Source of the DNA: Lycorma delicatula
Taxonomy: Eukaryota; Arthropoda; Insecta; Hemiptera; Fulgoridae
Length of the DNA stretch: 64,000 bases
Direction: 5' to 3'
Assembly (NCBI RefSeq): GCF_047948215.1
Contig: NC_134455.1
Coordinates: 323,260,147 to 323,324,146 of the forward strand
A program made the translations under genes and the position numbers. Each line of letters begins with the position of its first letter. The first letter of the stretch is position 1. The notes beneath the pieces are model-generated. The model saw only the letters and a list, made by a program, of their open reading frames with translations. It made no database searches and was not told where the DNA came from. Below are positions 1-12,964 of the stretch, one piece after another.

Positions 1-1030
1 TTAAATAACTATAGAGTACCATATAAAAATTTCAAAAACAGTTCACTTTCTAGATTATCAAAAATCAAATAATAATTTTGGGCATTTGTCACAAGGTAAG
101 AAGTATGATTTTAGGTCTTCAGAAATGGAATGAATTCTTTCTATTGGAGGTAACAATCTAAGGAACCTTGTGCTGCTATGAGATAATACATTTTTATAAT
201 CTGTTTCCACAAATTCATAAAACTCTCTAAGTTTCATTACTCTTACTGTATATACAAAAATATTTATAAATTTTTATAACAATAACGTCTTTATCCAAGG
301 GTAGAGAGTCACATGCTGTTTATACTGAATTGTATTTAATGTGGGCTGAACAATCAATTCCTAAATAGGTCTACCTAAATCACTTTGAACTTTTCTGAAC
401 ACATTTCCATTCCCCTTTTTCTTCACACCACCAAAATTACTGTTAGTGTTATCAGCAGAAAAATAAACCAACTTTTCTTCAAGTTTGTACTTTTTTACAC
501 ACTGCAAAAGATACTGAGTCAAAACTTGAGCAGTTTCACCTGATACTTCATCAAAATTTAATAGTTTAACTTGAATTCCCTCCTCCAGACTGAAATATCT
601 TACAACAATCGGAACTGTTTTACTTCACTTTTGTTTGAGCTATTCATCATTATTGTTAGATGATTAATGTCTTCCAAAGAATGCAACACATTGTAAAATG
701 TAAATGGCGAAATAATGTTAACAATAATTGCCTCGATTTTGATTCTAGCAGATGAAAATTTTGGTCACATAACTTTTTAACCAGTTTAGGTGTGCAGTCT
801 GATGTTCTGAAACAGTTCGTATCTAGCAGTGTGGTATGAGAAAGTAGGGTTCTTTTGCTGCATATTCCAGATCACTGTTATTCTTATTCCCATCTTTGCT
901 TTAAAAAATCTGTTATGCTGAAGTAGTAGCATTAATGTTTAGCTGTTTTCATGTGGTCTTCAATATCACCCTTTCCTTTATGTGCAACAGAAAATTCTCC
1001 AGTACATAGTGTGCAATATTGTTACTGCCA
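1..1030 (-). pseudogene. hAT-like (BED-finger / DUF4371-type) transposase relic, runs off the window start
   Basis: Read on the minus strand, broken frames spell a protein I recognise as the hAT-derived type common in insect and vertebrate genomes (KIAA1586/ZBED-like). About 935-1019 gives a BED-type zinc finger: CTLCTGEF, then DIEDHMKTAKH. About 400-620 gives the transposase core with VVRYFSLEEG, KYKLEEKLVYFSADNTNSN and FGGVKKKGNGNVF. About 1-250 gives YTVRVMKLREFYEFVE, LSHSSTRFLRLLPP and LKSYF. Frames change several times and stops interrupt it (for example TAA after TAKH near 932), so it cannot make the full protein. The order of motifs is normal for the family, so this is one decayed copy and not a patchwork. 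No terminal inverted repeats were seen; the C-terminal end lies outside the window. Motifs are seen directly; the family name is from knowledge. Confidence 0.8.
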
Positions 1031-1867
1031 TTACACAATTTCAAAAACTTGTTGCAGGTTAATATTAAATAAAGACACATTTTATTTTGCCCATTGCTAA
1101 ACGATGAGATGAAAATGAATACAGATAAAATGTTCAAAAACATGTTGATGAGTTAACTTCACACATGAAAACAACATAAACACATTGCCCCTGAGTAAAA
1201 AATGACTGAGTAAAAAGTTGTAGCAAGACCGATAGCCACGCCTCTGTCAAAATCGATGTCAGCGCTTGCTCCAAGGTTGGCTGAGAGATGCATGGCCATA
1301 AAAGAACGTTTAAAAACGCAATGTCAAACATATAGGCCTAAAATTAAAAAAAATCCTTGCCAGCCATAAAATTCTCAAAACCCAGCCAGCACTAGAAAAC
1401 CAGGACTGTCCAGGCTAATCCTGGACATACAGTAAGCCTAATTATTTTAGGGATCGTTATTTTATGACTAACAGCAAAATTTATAAATTATATAGAAATA
1501 TATAACCTAAATTCATAGTTATGAAAAGAATAAATTCAGTTCAAAGAACAAATCATTCAATGTTTGTAAAATAAAAGTAAAAGAATTTTTTATGACTAAA
1601 TGCGGTCATTAAATAGAATACACATTAATAGAATTTTAATATTTCAAAAAGAGCCACAATCATATACGTCTTAGAGTAATTATTGTGAGCCAACATGATA
1701 AGACTTTTTTGGAATATTTAATATTTAAAAATTATTAGTTATTACACTTGCACAGAGCTTATAGACTATTTTAATTCATGACTTGTAATTATAAGATTTT
1801 ATTTTATATTACCTTTTAAAAAACGTTATAAAGGTTATATAAAATACATTTTTAATAATTTGTATAG
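1031..1867. other. AT-rich spacer upstream of the exon
   Basis: No coding frame that I trust. Around 1330-1440 the minus strand may hold N-terminal or 5' leader sequence of the adjacent hAT relic, but no family motif is visible. The final 60 bases form a pyrimidine/A-rich intron end leading to the acceptor AG at 1866-1867. Confidence 0.4.
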
Positions 1868-3562
1868 GTATGATTTCAGTTTGCTTATGGCATAACATTG
1901 TTACAGTTTTGATACCAGTATCTTCAACTGTAATACCGTTGCCAGTTTATAAAGTTGGTGCTGTAGTTGGAATTATTGGAGAGAAACCATTGGATAAGCC
2001 TCCATCAGAGACGAAATTAGTTACCTTAGGTAGGTTTAATGCTTAAGGAATACAAGGCCGTAATAATGCAATAAAGAAATCATTCAATAAGAATGCATTT
2101 ATTTATAACTAAGAGTGTATGTACTTTTTCTATGATAATATATTTTTTTAGTTGAAGATCTTTCATTAAAATATTTTCATGTCTGATAATTGCATTTACT
2201 CGTAAATTCAAATCCATATGCAAGTAGACCCCTAGAGTTCATTGCTTAACCAAAAAATACGTATTTCTTCTTTATTCTTCCATTTTTATTTTTTTCATCT
2301 TGCTGCAGTTCTGATGGAAAAAATAATACTGGTATTGTAGGGCATACTTTTTAACATAAACAATTAACTGTGACAAATAACACACACACATTAGGGTGTG
2401 TAACTATTATATCACACATAAATATATGTGATATGTTTGTGAATTTCATCATTTTAATTCTGTTGCAGAAAGTTTGGTTCACCTCAATCCGAGAAAAATG
2501 TTAATAGATCTGGAATCAATTTGTATCTATCACTAAGTTATCTGTTTTTTTAAAATAAAGATTCATATCTAATTCATAAATTGAGATATTTTAACAAAGT
2601 TTGGTACACATTATAAACAATCACTATAGAGATATAAATATTCAGCGTTTGCTATGCCAGTTGTTTTAATTTTTAAATTATAAATACCTCAACTATTCAT
2701 TAAATAAAATTGTAGTTTTATAACACAAACTCTTAAGCAACTTACTGAAAATAAAGTAAAACATGTCTGAGTCAACTACATTTTGGAAGAAACTTTTAAA
2801 ATGTGTCTTGCAATACACTCTAATATAATAAAATATTTCACATTTTATGTATAATAATAATAATGTCTCTGCCTTTCAAAGCTTTGAGTTCAAACGCTGG
2901 TCTGATTTGACATTTTTTACAAGCTATTAATTTCTGAGCAAAAGCCTTCAGGGTTTTTGAAGTGAATTAATTAATTACTATCAAAAAAGAAACAAAATTT
3001 TAATAAACTTAAGCTTTATGTTACCAAACTTTTTCCTCCAAAAAATATATATTTTATTTTAGCAAATGAAAGAAAGAAAAAATTAAATTGATGTAAAGTG
3101 CATTTTCTATTAAATGTATCACTATACAGAAAGAAACTTGCTTTGTTATAATATAGAAAAGAATATTCAGTATTGATTGAATGAATCATATTATTAATCA
3201 TACAGTCAGTCTAAAAATATCTTTGTTTTCATACATGTATATGACAGCTGAATACTAATTATGTTTAGAATTTTATTGCTGTAATATTTATAGCCTGTTA
3301 TTTTTTTTTAATATAAATTAAACGCCAATAATCCTTAAGTTAAAGCTAGTTGTTTTTATTTGGTTTAAAAAGTAAATAAATTTTTAATTATTTGGTGGCC
3401 TACTAATACAAAAGATATATTTATGCTTTATTATTTTTTGTTTCAGCTTCATCGAGAAAGAAGGCAATTTTAAAAGAATTAATGAAAGAAAAAAGTAAAG
3501 AACAAGCAAAGATAAAACCTGTGTCTCAAGAGGAATTTATCTATTCCAAAGAATTTGTATAA
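1868..3562 (+). CDS. 3' end of an unidentified gene: two coding exons (1868-2029 and 3447-3562)
   Basis: The first exon follows a TTTTTAATAATTTGTATAG acceptor ending at 1867 and ends at a GTAGGT donor at 2030. The second follows TTTGTTTCAG ending at 3446 and reads to TAA at 3560-3562. Phases agree: the split codon G|CT gives Ala. The joined frame has no stop and gives about 92 residues. It begins with a hydrophobic stretch (MISVCLW, TVLIPVSSTVIPLP, VYKVGAVVGIIG) that could be a membrane segment. It continues with GEKPLDKPPSETKLVTL and ends in a charged, lysine-rich tail (SSRKKAILKELMKEKSK ... EFIYSKEFV). The clean splice signals, phase match and unbroken frame are the evidence for a real gene. 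Upstream exons lie outside the window or were not found. I do not recognise the protein; a small organelle or membrane protein is only a guess. The intron is about 1.4 kb and AT-rich. Confidence 0.55.
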
Positions 3563-5191
3563 AATTTTAATGTAAATATTAAAACAGATTCAAGATTCCA
3601 ATTAGCTTTTATACACGTATGTCCACACACTCACTCACACACACTTAAATTTATCAGGTTATGAGTAATAATGTATTTACCATTTAAGCTGCATATTATT
3701 AATCTACTTCAATTTATTTTTCCTTTAATATAAACCTGTAGTATTTTGAAGTTTAATGAATACTTTCAAGAAAAAACTACAAAAAATGAAAAACTACAAT
3801 TATTTTGAGATAAGAATCTCTTTATAACTCTACATTGTAGTTTTACTTCAGCAGAGTAATATATTTATTATATGATTTAGTAAAGTGTAGCTTGTTAATT
3901 GTCACAGCTATTTTAAAAATCTTGTTTTATTAATAAAAATATTGAAATTATTTTCTGAGAATGTAAAAGGGAAACATACCACTGATTAATACATTTTTTG
4001 AATAACAGTATTACCATCTTCATTATTTCTTCTCTTTCTCTCATAGTTGCTACTAATTTTTGTCTTGAAGATAAGTTTTTTTTTTTTTTTAAACTGGCTA
4101 AAGTTAGCATAATCTGTTAAGTTTATTATACAGTTTTTTGTGGTATTTTTATCAATCACAATGTTACCTAAAATAAAAATTCAAATAAAGTAGTAATTTG
4201 GTTAAAAAATAACATATTAGGTAATAGTTAATTTTTTTAATAAATAATTTTACGTTAAAGATAACTAAATTAACAGGCTATACTGAACCAAAATTTTAGG
4301 AACTATGAAGTACTATTATGTTATTTAGTCATAGTAGATGAAACAGTGCTCCTTTTTATAAGAAGTTCAGTTAGATGTAGCACTTCAAATATCTTTTATG
4401 TTACATCGATGTATACTAATATCTAACCAAAAATGATGCAGAAAAATTTTCTACTGGTTATATGGCCTTGAAGAATGCGTAAATACAGATTAGGTACTGT
4501 GAAAGTAATAAATGATAAGATAAATTTTATGATATACTATAATATAACAATTTAATATAATAAATGTAAAAATGTTATTGTACGAGACAGTCTAGGGTAA
4601 ATATTATACCATATAATTCATTTATTAAAAAAAAAAAATATATATATATATATATATATTATGTGGGAATAGAATATTATGTCTTGAGCATCTCTACTTA
4701 TGTTTTTGTACATTTTTACAATGTATTTATACTATACATTCAAATCTACTAATATTTAGGTGTATTTGTTTGTTTAGAGCATTTAATAATATATATATTT
4801 TGATTTTTGTAATTAAATTATGAGTATTGATGATAACTACGTAATAAGTGTATATATTAGAATTATTCGTAATTAATGTATATTAGAATTGTAATATAAT
4901 TGTTAGTTTTTATATTTATATAATAAATTTCAGAAAACATAAATTATTGTTTTAATACTGACACTAGGAATTATAGAAGAGCAAGACAAGATTTAAAAAA
5001 AAAAAACAATTTTAATTTCTATAATAATTTTCAAATAATGTAATATTAATATAAGGCACATTAATCTCTTGGAAGATGATTCTGTAGCCAAAAAGTAGAA
5101 AAAAGTTATAAACAACGGTTTGTTAGCGAGTTTTGGCTTGTGAAACATTTAACTCTGCTCCATAACCTTAACCTTAACCATAACCTTTCTA
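3563..5191. other. 3' UTR and intergenic AT-rich DNA
   Basis: This follows the stop codon at 3562. It contains a short CA-rich run near 3625-3645 and several AATAAA-like signals (for example near 3932 and 4170) that could serve polyadenylation. The choice between them cannot be made from sequence alone. No further coding frame was seen. A CCTTAACCTTAACC stretch near 5165-5180 lies just outside the next repeat element. Confidence 0.4.
4629..4660. repeat. (A)n(TA)n microsatellite
   Basis: A run of about 12 A followed by about 10 TA units. Simple sequence. Confidence 0.95.
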
Positions 5192-6622
5192 CTCCCTCTG
5201 TGAAATTAAAATATACTAAAATTATGGGGGTACAAATCGAGAAGTAAATTGGAGCTTTCTAATGATTTTTGATCTAAGAAATTGGATAAAAGTGGTCCCA
5301 GACCTCTGTCTTAAGGTTTTAAGAAAAACAGGGTAAAACACGAAAAAAATTTTGTTGGAAAATACACTTTTTTAGGTTTGGAATAAAATAGCTTTGTTAA
5401 TGTACCAATAAACAAATAAAAATTTGTAGTTAACTTTGAAGAGAATTTAATTCTGAGATAATTGATGTAAATAATGTCTATTAAAATTAGACATAAATTT
5501 GAGAAGTAAACTTTAATTAGAAACTAAACATACAACCTGGATTGGAAAAGTTATATGATTTTAAACAGAACAATTTTCATCAATCTTTGAACAACGTAAT
5601 ATAAATGAAAACAATAGAAAACTTATCAATAACAGAAAAAAATTAATAATTATCGGGATGATGTTCACATTATCTAATTCGACAGAATTTTATCCATTTA
5701 TCAAAATCAGGTGGTAGTAACTCTTTTACATGTATGGAATGAGTATAGTTGTTGCCCCTCATAACATTTACCACACACTTGATTGCAAAACATGAAAGCG
5801 ATGTGACAATCTTGTTGTACTTGTGGTGAGAGATAATTGTACCACGTTCAATATTGCTTTTTCAGCATTAACATTTCTCACAAAACGTTCATGACCAGCA
5901 TCAAATCATTGTGGTTTAAGCATACCTGTTTCTCTAACTCGCCTCCAAAGCCTCAAATATGATCTTTATGATCTGGTACTCTTCAATCTAGACAATTTTC
6001 CTGGTATTCATACACAGCAGCCAATCCATTTTTAACATGTCTGTCAACCCTCCAATAGAAAAAAAATTGGGGTATCACTCATGTTGAATGATGACTGAAC
6101 AGTTACAACAGAAACACCGTGCAAATGATTATTCAAATGCTAGACATAAACTTAATTTTTGTCAGCTGTTATTGTCGAACTATTAAAACATAAAAATTTT
6201 AATATTTTTAGAAGATGTCTTTCAAATTTATTGGCAATTGTTCTGTTTAAAATTCTATCACTTTTCCAATCCAGTTCTGTGTTTTATTTCTGATTAAAGT
6301 TGAACTTCTCAAATCTGTGTTTTAATTTTAATAGATATTATTTACATCAATTTTCTCAGATTTAAATTCTCTACAAAGTTAACTAGAAATATTTATTTAT
6401 TGGCAAATTAACATAGCTATTTTATTCCAAATCCAAAAAAAAAGTACTTTCTGACAAAACTTTTTATGTTTTATTCTGTTTTTCTTAAAACCTAAGTAAG
6501 ATAGAGGTGTGAAACAACTTTTATTCAATTTCTTAGTTCAACAACCATAAGAAAGCACCAAATCTACCTCTCAATTTGTACCTTAAGAAGAATTTTAATA
6601 CGATTTAATTTCATGGATGGAG
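5192..6622. mobile_element. Foldback-type element with about 400-bp inverted arms
   Basis: The segment 5192-5592 is repeated in inverted orientation at 6216-6622 with roughly 80% identity by eye. Shared blocks include GGTTTTAAGAAAAACAG, TGGAATAAAATAGCT, TTGATGTAAATAAT and TGGATTGGAAAAGT. The arms bracket about 620 bp that contains no intact frame. Long arms with a short non-coding centre are typical of foldback or long-TIR non-autonomous DNA transposons. I found no transposase to assign a superfamily, and target-site duplications are not clear. Transcription through it would give a long double-stranded RNA. Confidence 0.75.
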
Positions 6623-6683
6623 ATATAGTCACTCTAGGTGATTGTCTCATAAACTATGCACAATAAAAAATGACCTAAATAAA

Positions 6684-7184
6684 AGTTAACTCAGATTGGA
6701 GGGGGACACCTCATGGTGACCTTGAACTTGACCTTAACTTATTTCAGTGTTAACACTATTTTTTCAAATGGATTGACCTATTTTTGATTACACCAATGAA
6801 AAGAGCAGAAAATTTTACATTGAGATATACGTGGTCACAATATGGCCTTGGACCTTTTGTGAAGGTCATATGGCTAACCACCGGAGATAATGTTATACTA
6901 GTTACATATTTTTGGAGGTCATACAATATTCCAGGCCATTTGTGCCAACTATGCTGTGTGAAAGATCGTAAAAATGTCTTTACACTATCATATGTCATTA
7001 TCTCAGATGGTTAACCATATGACCTTCAAAAAAGGTCATATGTGTTACATATTCCAATGTAAAATCTTCTTCTCTTTCCACTGGTAGGATCAAACATAGG
7101 TCATTCCATTTGAAAAAACATCTTAACCTTGAAATTACAGTCAAGGTCACCATGAGGTTTCCCTCTCCAATCTGAGTAACTTTT
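6684..7184. mobile_element. Almost fully palindromic MITE-like element, about 500 bp
   Basis: The left arm (about 6684-6895) reads GTTAACTCAGATTGGAGG, then CCTCATGGTGACCTTGA, and later AAGGTCATATGG and GAGATAATG. The right arm (about 6995-7184) is the reverse complement of the same series, ending CCAATCTGAGTAAC. Only about 100 bases in the centre are unpaired. The same open frame therefore appears on both strands as an artefact of the palindrome; it is not coding. It sits 60 bp from the previous foldback element, so two hairpin elements lie in tandem. Superfamily unknown. Confidence 0.8.
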
Positions 7185-7261
7185 TTTTGGATTATTTCTT
7201 TATATTGTGTGATAAATCGCCTGGAGTGATTAAAATAAAACACTCTGTCACTGTGTACGTG

Positions 7262-7280
7262 TATATATATATATATATAT
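7262..7280. repeat. (TA)9 microsatellite
   Basis: Pure TA repeat immediately next to the end of the mariner relic. TA-rich DNA is a preferred mariner target. Confidence 0.95.
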
Positions 7281-7281
7281 G

Positions 7282-8414
7282 CACGAGGTGTGATTTAAAA
7301 GTAGGGCATTTCAGTGACAAAATGAGAACAGTTAAAAAAATAAAAAAATTATTCATGGTTTCCAATATTTACATATAAACTGTTATTTTTTTTACAAAAT
7401 CACCATTTTGTTACAAACAATTATGATATTGTAAAATGAGCTTCTTCAAATCCACTGCATAAAATTCCACCACTTAGCATTGTAGCCACTTTTGCATTGA
7501 GATTTTCAATTCTTCACTTTCCTTTAATCGTTGAAACAAACAACCAGTGTTTGTATATAGGAAAATATGGTAGTCACTGGGCACAAAATCAGGACCTAAG
7601 GGGATGGTCAAAAATCTCCCATCTGAATTTTTTAATTGTTTCTTTTGTGCATTATTGTGAAGAAGAGCAATCCCTGATCTCAGCATTCCCTGTCGTTAGT
7701 TTTGAATGGCATGACACAGTTTACAAAGTGTTCATTGTAGACTTGTGATGTGATGGATGATCCAGATTCTATGAAACCAATCAAAAGCAGTCCCTTTCAG
7801 TCGCAGAATACAGTTGCTATGATTTTCCTTCAAAATTGAGCTTGTATGAATTTTTTTGATTTAGGTGAACGGGATTGATGTCACTGCATGGTTTGTTTTG
7901 TCTCAACTTGATGTACAAAATCCACATTTTGTCACCAGTGACGATATGGGAAACAAATTTGTCTTTTGTGGTAAAAGCGGTTGAGAAAACCATGTGCAGA
8001 TATCATTCTGTGATCTTTGTGAACACTAACCAACATTTTTGGCACCCATTGTCACACAGTTTACGATAGCCCAGAGTGTCAGTCATGATTTTTAACAACG
8101 TTGTCTTTGAAATTTATGGAAATTATAGAGAAAGATTACTAATCATAAAGCGATGATTTTCCCTCACTTTTGCATTTTCATGTTTTATAAGCTCATTAAT
8201 TCAGACACTAGGCTTATCACTTCTTTGTTAGTCGAGAACATTTGAACATCCTTGCATAAACTCATGACACCATTGCCTCACTTTTCCTTCACTCATTGTG
8301 TTAGGCCCATATATTTCATGTAATTGACAGTGAATTTCAGCAGCCTCTTGCATTTAGAAATCTAATCACTGTTTGAACTTTACAATTGGCATGATTTGTT
8401 ATTGCTGCACTCAT
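7282..8414 (-). pseudogene. Mariner transposase relic
   Basis: The minus strand starts with MSAAITNHANCKVQTVIRFL at 8414, continues with QLHEIYGPNTMSEGKVRQW about 100 bases in, and near 7470-7690 gives LRSGIALLHNN, the DDD catalytic-core region, and VPSDYHIFLY, the third-aspartate region. The order and spacing fit a DD34D mariner of the SETMAR-like type (about 345 residues). Several frameshifts and stops break it. The H-D-N motif around the second catalytic aspartate reads HNN, so that residue is lost. A TIR-like GCACGAGGTGTGATTTAAAA lies at 7281-7300, next to the (TA)n run. I did not find the matching TIR beyond 8414. The last recognisable coding is near 7390. Function is certainly lost. Confidence 0.8.
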
Positions 8415-10829
8415 ATTTAATAGTCTTGTGAAGAAAAACAACAATGAACTGATGGCAGTGTGGTTTGGCGGATATTTCTCCAATAGACTACTTAAAGCTA
8501 CTGCTCATGCATGAACCAAACAGTGTTGCCAATTGCAATTTGTAACTCATCAGCCCTTACATGTCTCATATAAGCATTCATTCACTGACAAAAAAAGACG
8601 TAAGTAGTCTTTGATGTATTAAGCAGACAATAATTTTACTCTTAATATTTTACTTAAAAAAAAAAAAATATAACTCACCTGTACTGAAACACTCACCTGT
8701 AAGAATTATTCAAGGAAGCAACTCTATTTCTTGACATATGATGCTACCTTATATAAAGTTTCTACGCTAATGTGTAGGTGTTTTCTTTTATTTTTTTTAG
8801 CTCATATACACCTTTTCAAACTATTGTAGAAATAAGAGAAAAGGGATGGGTCAGTGATGTCCATCTCTCGCTAGGCTAATGATTTATTTGTCTGTCCACT
8901 GTTTCCATCTCTGTTACAGTGAAGAAAAAAATGGTAATTTTTAAGAAAATGCAGATTTATGTAGCCTAACTATAAATCTATATTTATAAAATATAGATAT
9001 ATAAAAAACACTCAAAACATTTAAACAAACTAGAATTACAATTAAAAGTAATAAAATCTAATAGCATGATAATGTGTATGCAGTAATATCATAAGATACA
9101 ATTAAATCTTATCTTATAATTTAAAGCCTGTTTGTTATTTAGTAGGGTAAGTATTCCAAAAAAAAAGAAGAATTTACAGCCTTATAAATTGTGTCATCTG
9201 GCAAAAATATGATTGATCTAGTATGTTCATTTATTCTTGTAAATAACAGCTCACAGTTAACTATAAGATCAGTTAATTTTTTTCACATCACTGTTTATTG
9301 AATCTGTAGTTAATAAAACAAGAAAATTTGTATTCTATAATTTCCTCATTTACAATTTAAAAAATTCATAACGTAGTTGTTTATATCCAAGATTGATTTT
9401 TGAATTAATACTGTAGTGCCTGATGTTTTTCATATGCTGAAAGTTTTAAGCAAGCTACATTACTGTTGTTAAACTGCTAGTATGATGTATTTTTAGCTAC
9501 TATTCTTGCTTACTGACAAGGAGGCTACAACGTTCAACCTTCAGCTGTAGATATTTCTGTGAAAAATGAGTGTTGCTATTCTTTATCAAGAAAATGTCAA
9601 TCACTTAAAAATTTACTGAGAATGCGCTGAAGTTTCCCATACATTGGAACCTTTGGCACAAAAACTTGTATCTCTAAAAATAAATTTAAATGTATGCATC
9701 TTGCTTAAGTATAAAATAAACTTGCTTAAGTATAAACTCTTTAATATCAACTCTGACAAAAATTCTCCTTATCCTCCAAAATTTAGGCAAAGAAACATCA
9801 TTATATTCCTACTAACAGATATTACTTGTTATAGTAAGAGGTTTATTTGCTACATGATAGATATTAGAAAGATGCTTCTACAATTTTTTTAATTTCTCAG
9901 CACTAGCAACAGAAATTAATGTTTTTGCGGATGTACCATATTGTTTATAAAACTTTTTAAAAAACTGGTCATTGGAACCCTGTGCTCCCTCAACCTGACG
10001 GCTCGTAACAATTTTTTAACAGCCAATCATTTCCACAAAAACAAAAAGGAAAAAAAAACAAGCTTATAGTAATATAGTAATGGAAGGCTTAGTTATGGAA
10101 TTTGGTCATTCACCTTGTTTTTTAAAAAAAAGGGATAACTTCAAAGTATATTTTTTCTAGTACCATTGTGAGTTTTTCTCTAAATGAGAACCATAAATTG
10201 AATAAAGTTCACTAAAGACAATTCAATTGTATTAGTTGTAGTACCTACATTATTACTGATGCTGATGTAGCTTTTAGAAATGTGATGCATTTATGATTGC
10301 ACTCACTATATTAATTACTATTTATACAATATTACACGTGCTTTAATAACAATGTAACTGGCCAGTGAATTATGATAATATTTTCTATAATTGTAATAGA
10401 TTGAAACAATGAATCAAGTTTTTGTTAATACAATCAGAATATTTTTTTAAATTATTGTGTTTTTAAAATATTGTATGGTTTTGATGGGTACAAATTCTCC
10501 ATTATGTCAATAAATACTAGTGTTTAATAATTAATTTATTGATTAGTCATTGGTGATGTCATTGCACACTGAGACTAACAAAAAAAATAAACAATATTGA
10601 TGTCTTTTGCTTTGAAAAGTCTTTATTCATAATGTTCAAATCATCTTAAAAACCACCTAGAGTAATGAAGTTAGTTTTCAAGAGATCTATTCCATGAATA
10701 TGTACACTTCTTCAATGTAATGTGGGTGCAACTTCGGCTTTTCTGTATATTTGTGAACAGTGTTGATAGAGCATTCAGTTTGGTGAGAAAGTTTTCTTGA
10801 TGAGGTTTATAGAGAATGTAATGTAGATT
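8415..10829. other. Strongly CpG-poor AT-rich spacer
   Basis: I see no supported gene. In 8701-9900 I counted about five CG dinucleotides in 1,200 bases. Poly(A)/(T) runs occur near 8655 and 10,035. A short frame at 9644-9892 has no recognisable motif and is probably chance. Confidence 0.4.
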
Positions 10830-10830
10830 T

Positions 10831-11990
10831 GTGTGCAGTTTGTTTGTTCAGTGGTGGGAGATAGAAATTGAATGTGCAGAAAAGGCAGCAATTCAGACTC
10901 GTGTTTCTAAAGCGACTGTTGTATCTGTTAGATCCTTTCAGCGCATTTTAAAACTAGTGGAAGTGAATTCAGTACTCCTTGTAAAAAACAGTCAAGAAGA
11001 AGCTGAAAACTGACTGGACGATTTCAACAAAGGTTTTATTCAGAAGATGATGAACGAGTTTCACTTACAGCAAGGATAATATTCCTCTCTGAGGAAACTT
11101 TCATCATTAGTAAAAGTGCAAATAAGATTTGAAGGGAGCATTTGACTTTGTATAGTCATGAAAAATTTGGGTTTCCAGTGGAAAAAACTGAAAACAACAG
11201 AAAAATTTTGATTGAGAATAATATTGTACAAGATAAAAGCTTGTATTACCTGTACTCCCTAACATGGTACAGAGAATAAAATCGTCCAATTATATATGTA
11301 GATGAAAGCCCCTGTTTCTAAAGGGAGTCGAGCAATAATAGTTAATGCAGTAAGAGAAGATGGCTCCCATAATATTTAAGTCGGGTTATGGTTGAAAACC
11401 ATGATAATATGAATTTTAATCATTTTCAAAAATGGGTTGTGTCTGAATTGCTTCCGAATGTGTCACTGAGATCTGTAATTGTCATTGACAACACACTGTA
11501 CCACAAATTCAAATAAATCCAGCCCCTAATTCGTATTATAAAAAAAACAAGACATGATTGACTGATTCTAAAAACAAGAGACCATTTTCCCATGAAATGC
11601 TCAAATCTGAATTGAATACGCATAAACCGCGATTTAAAATGTACAAAATAGATTCTTTGTTTTCTTAAAAAGGACATACTGTTGTCAGATTACCACATAA
11701 TCATTCCGACTTAAATGCTAATTAGAATGTCTGGGCTGTGTTAAGAATTACATTCCCAAAAAGAATGTAACATTTAGTTTAGTAGACACAATAGAACTGG
11801 TGAAAGAAAAATTTAGAGAAATTAATGTAAACTTCTGGAAGGCAGTTAGCAAAATTTTGACAAATTATTTAAAACTTGATTCAGTGTTAGACGAAATTTC
11901 CTAGTGTTTTATTGTAAAATTACATGAAACTGATTTCATTTCCATGGACGACAAAGAGTGGAGTATGATGATATACTGAGTGGAGTTGAA
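10831..11990 (+). pseudogene. IS630/Tc1-like (DDE_3-type) transposase relic
   Basis: Broken plus-strand frames follow the order of an IS630-Tc1-mariner superfamily transposase. An N-terminal helix-turn-helix-like part (QTRVSKATVVSVRSFQRIL) lies near 10,890. A core with NHDNMNFNHFQKWVVSELLP and VIVIDNTLYHKFK, the second catalytic-aspartate region, lies near 11,390-11,510. Degraded SDYHIIIPT sequence and then NVTFSLVDTIELVKEKFREI with VNFWKAV close the C-terminus near 11,690-11,860. Multiple stops and shifts interrupt it. Two further fragments of the same family lie downstream, at 12,965 (+) and 13,440 (-). Family membership is inferred from remembered motifs such as VDNAPYH and NPIE-W-KN. Confidence 0.7.
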
Positions 11991-12964
11991 GAAATAGTGT
12001 AACTTGGAAAGAAATTAAATATGTTTGTGTAAGATAATGTATTACTTTATTGAGTCTAGTAAAAGTTATTTATGGAACCAATTTGGAAGTGGTGTAATAT
12101 TATAATGTGATTAGTTTTGTAATTACAGTAAGTCATTGGCTTTTTAATAAGTTAATTTTTTACATTTTTATTAGCATCATGATTATATTATTTTGTAATG
12201 ATTTTTTTCTTGTTATTGTTTCACTGACTAATTAGATTTTGTTTACATCAAATGAGTTAAGATTTATGAGTCTGTTTTTTTTAATATGATTGATTTACGT
12301 ATTTTGTCATTGTGTATGTTGGACATGTGGTAATGATTCTTAGGAATAAAAATAATCGTGAATTAATGTCACCATCCACAATCATATAGCTAAATATAGA
12401 ACTAAAACTAAGCATATTTTGTTTTACTGAAGTTATATTAATGATTAGCTACTGATGTGTAGTACATTAGGGACATAAGGAACTTTGCGAATGTGAAGTT
12501 ATGGAGCCAACTGTTTTTAACTACGATTGTACAAAGATGAAGGTTTACTCTCTGTATTCTTGTTTGCAGACCAAAGCTCTTTGTTACTGGATTGACACAA
12601 CTAACATTTCATGCAGCTCATATGCCACCACAGGCCAAACAAATTGTAAAGCTGATGATTCTTTTACAAAGTTTTGTTTTGCTATCTAGCTTTTCTCATC
12701 CCTATCTTACAATCTGTGTAGTATGTGATTCTTAAAATCTAAACATCATGCAAGAAATATTAAATTTATCTGGTGGGCTACTTTATTAAATTAATAAAAT
12801 TGCAGCCTCATAATTTTTCTGTCTGATGATTCAATCATCAGAATATGTGGTTTGTAAATACGGTATATTTCTTCCAATGCAAGACAACTAATTCAATTGA
12901 AAGGATCACATGATTGGTCGAAGTGATTTTCATGTAGAAATCAAAACTAAAGAAATGGTCGGGC
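11991..12964. other. Spacer between transposase fragments
   Basis: AT-rich and CpG-poor. A perfect 10-bp stem (TCTGATGATT / AATCATCAGA with one base between) lies at 12,822-12,842. A plus-strand frame at 12,501-12,689 contains several cysteines but matches nothing I know. Confidence 0.35.

Noticed and set aside
5165..5185. CCTTAACCTTAACC as an interstitial telomere repeat
   Set aside because: The common insect telomere unit is TTAGG; this is only two to three imperfect units of a different motif.
6756..7243. Overlapping frames of about 80 residues on both strands
   Set aside because: They mirror each other because the DNA is palindromic; no codon signal.
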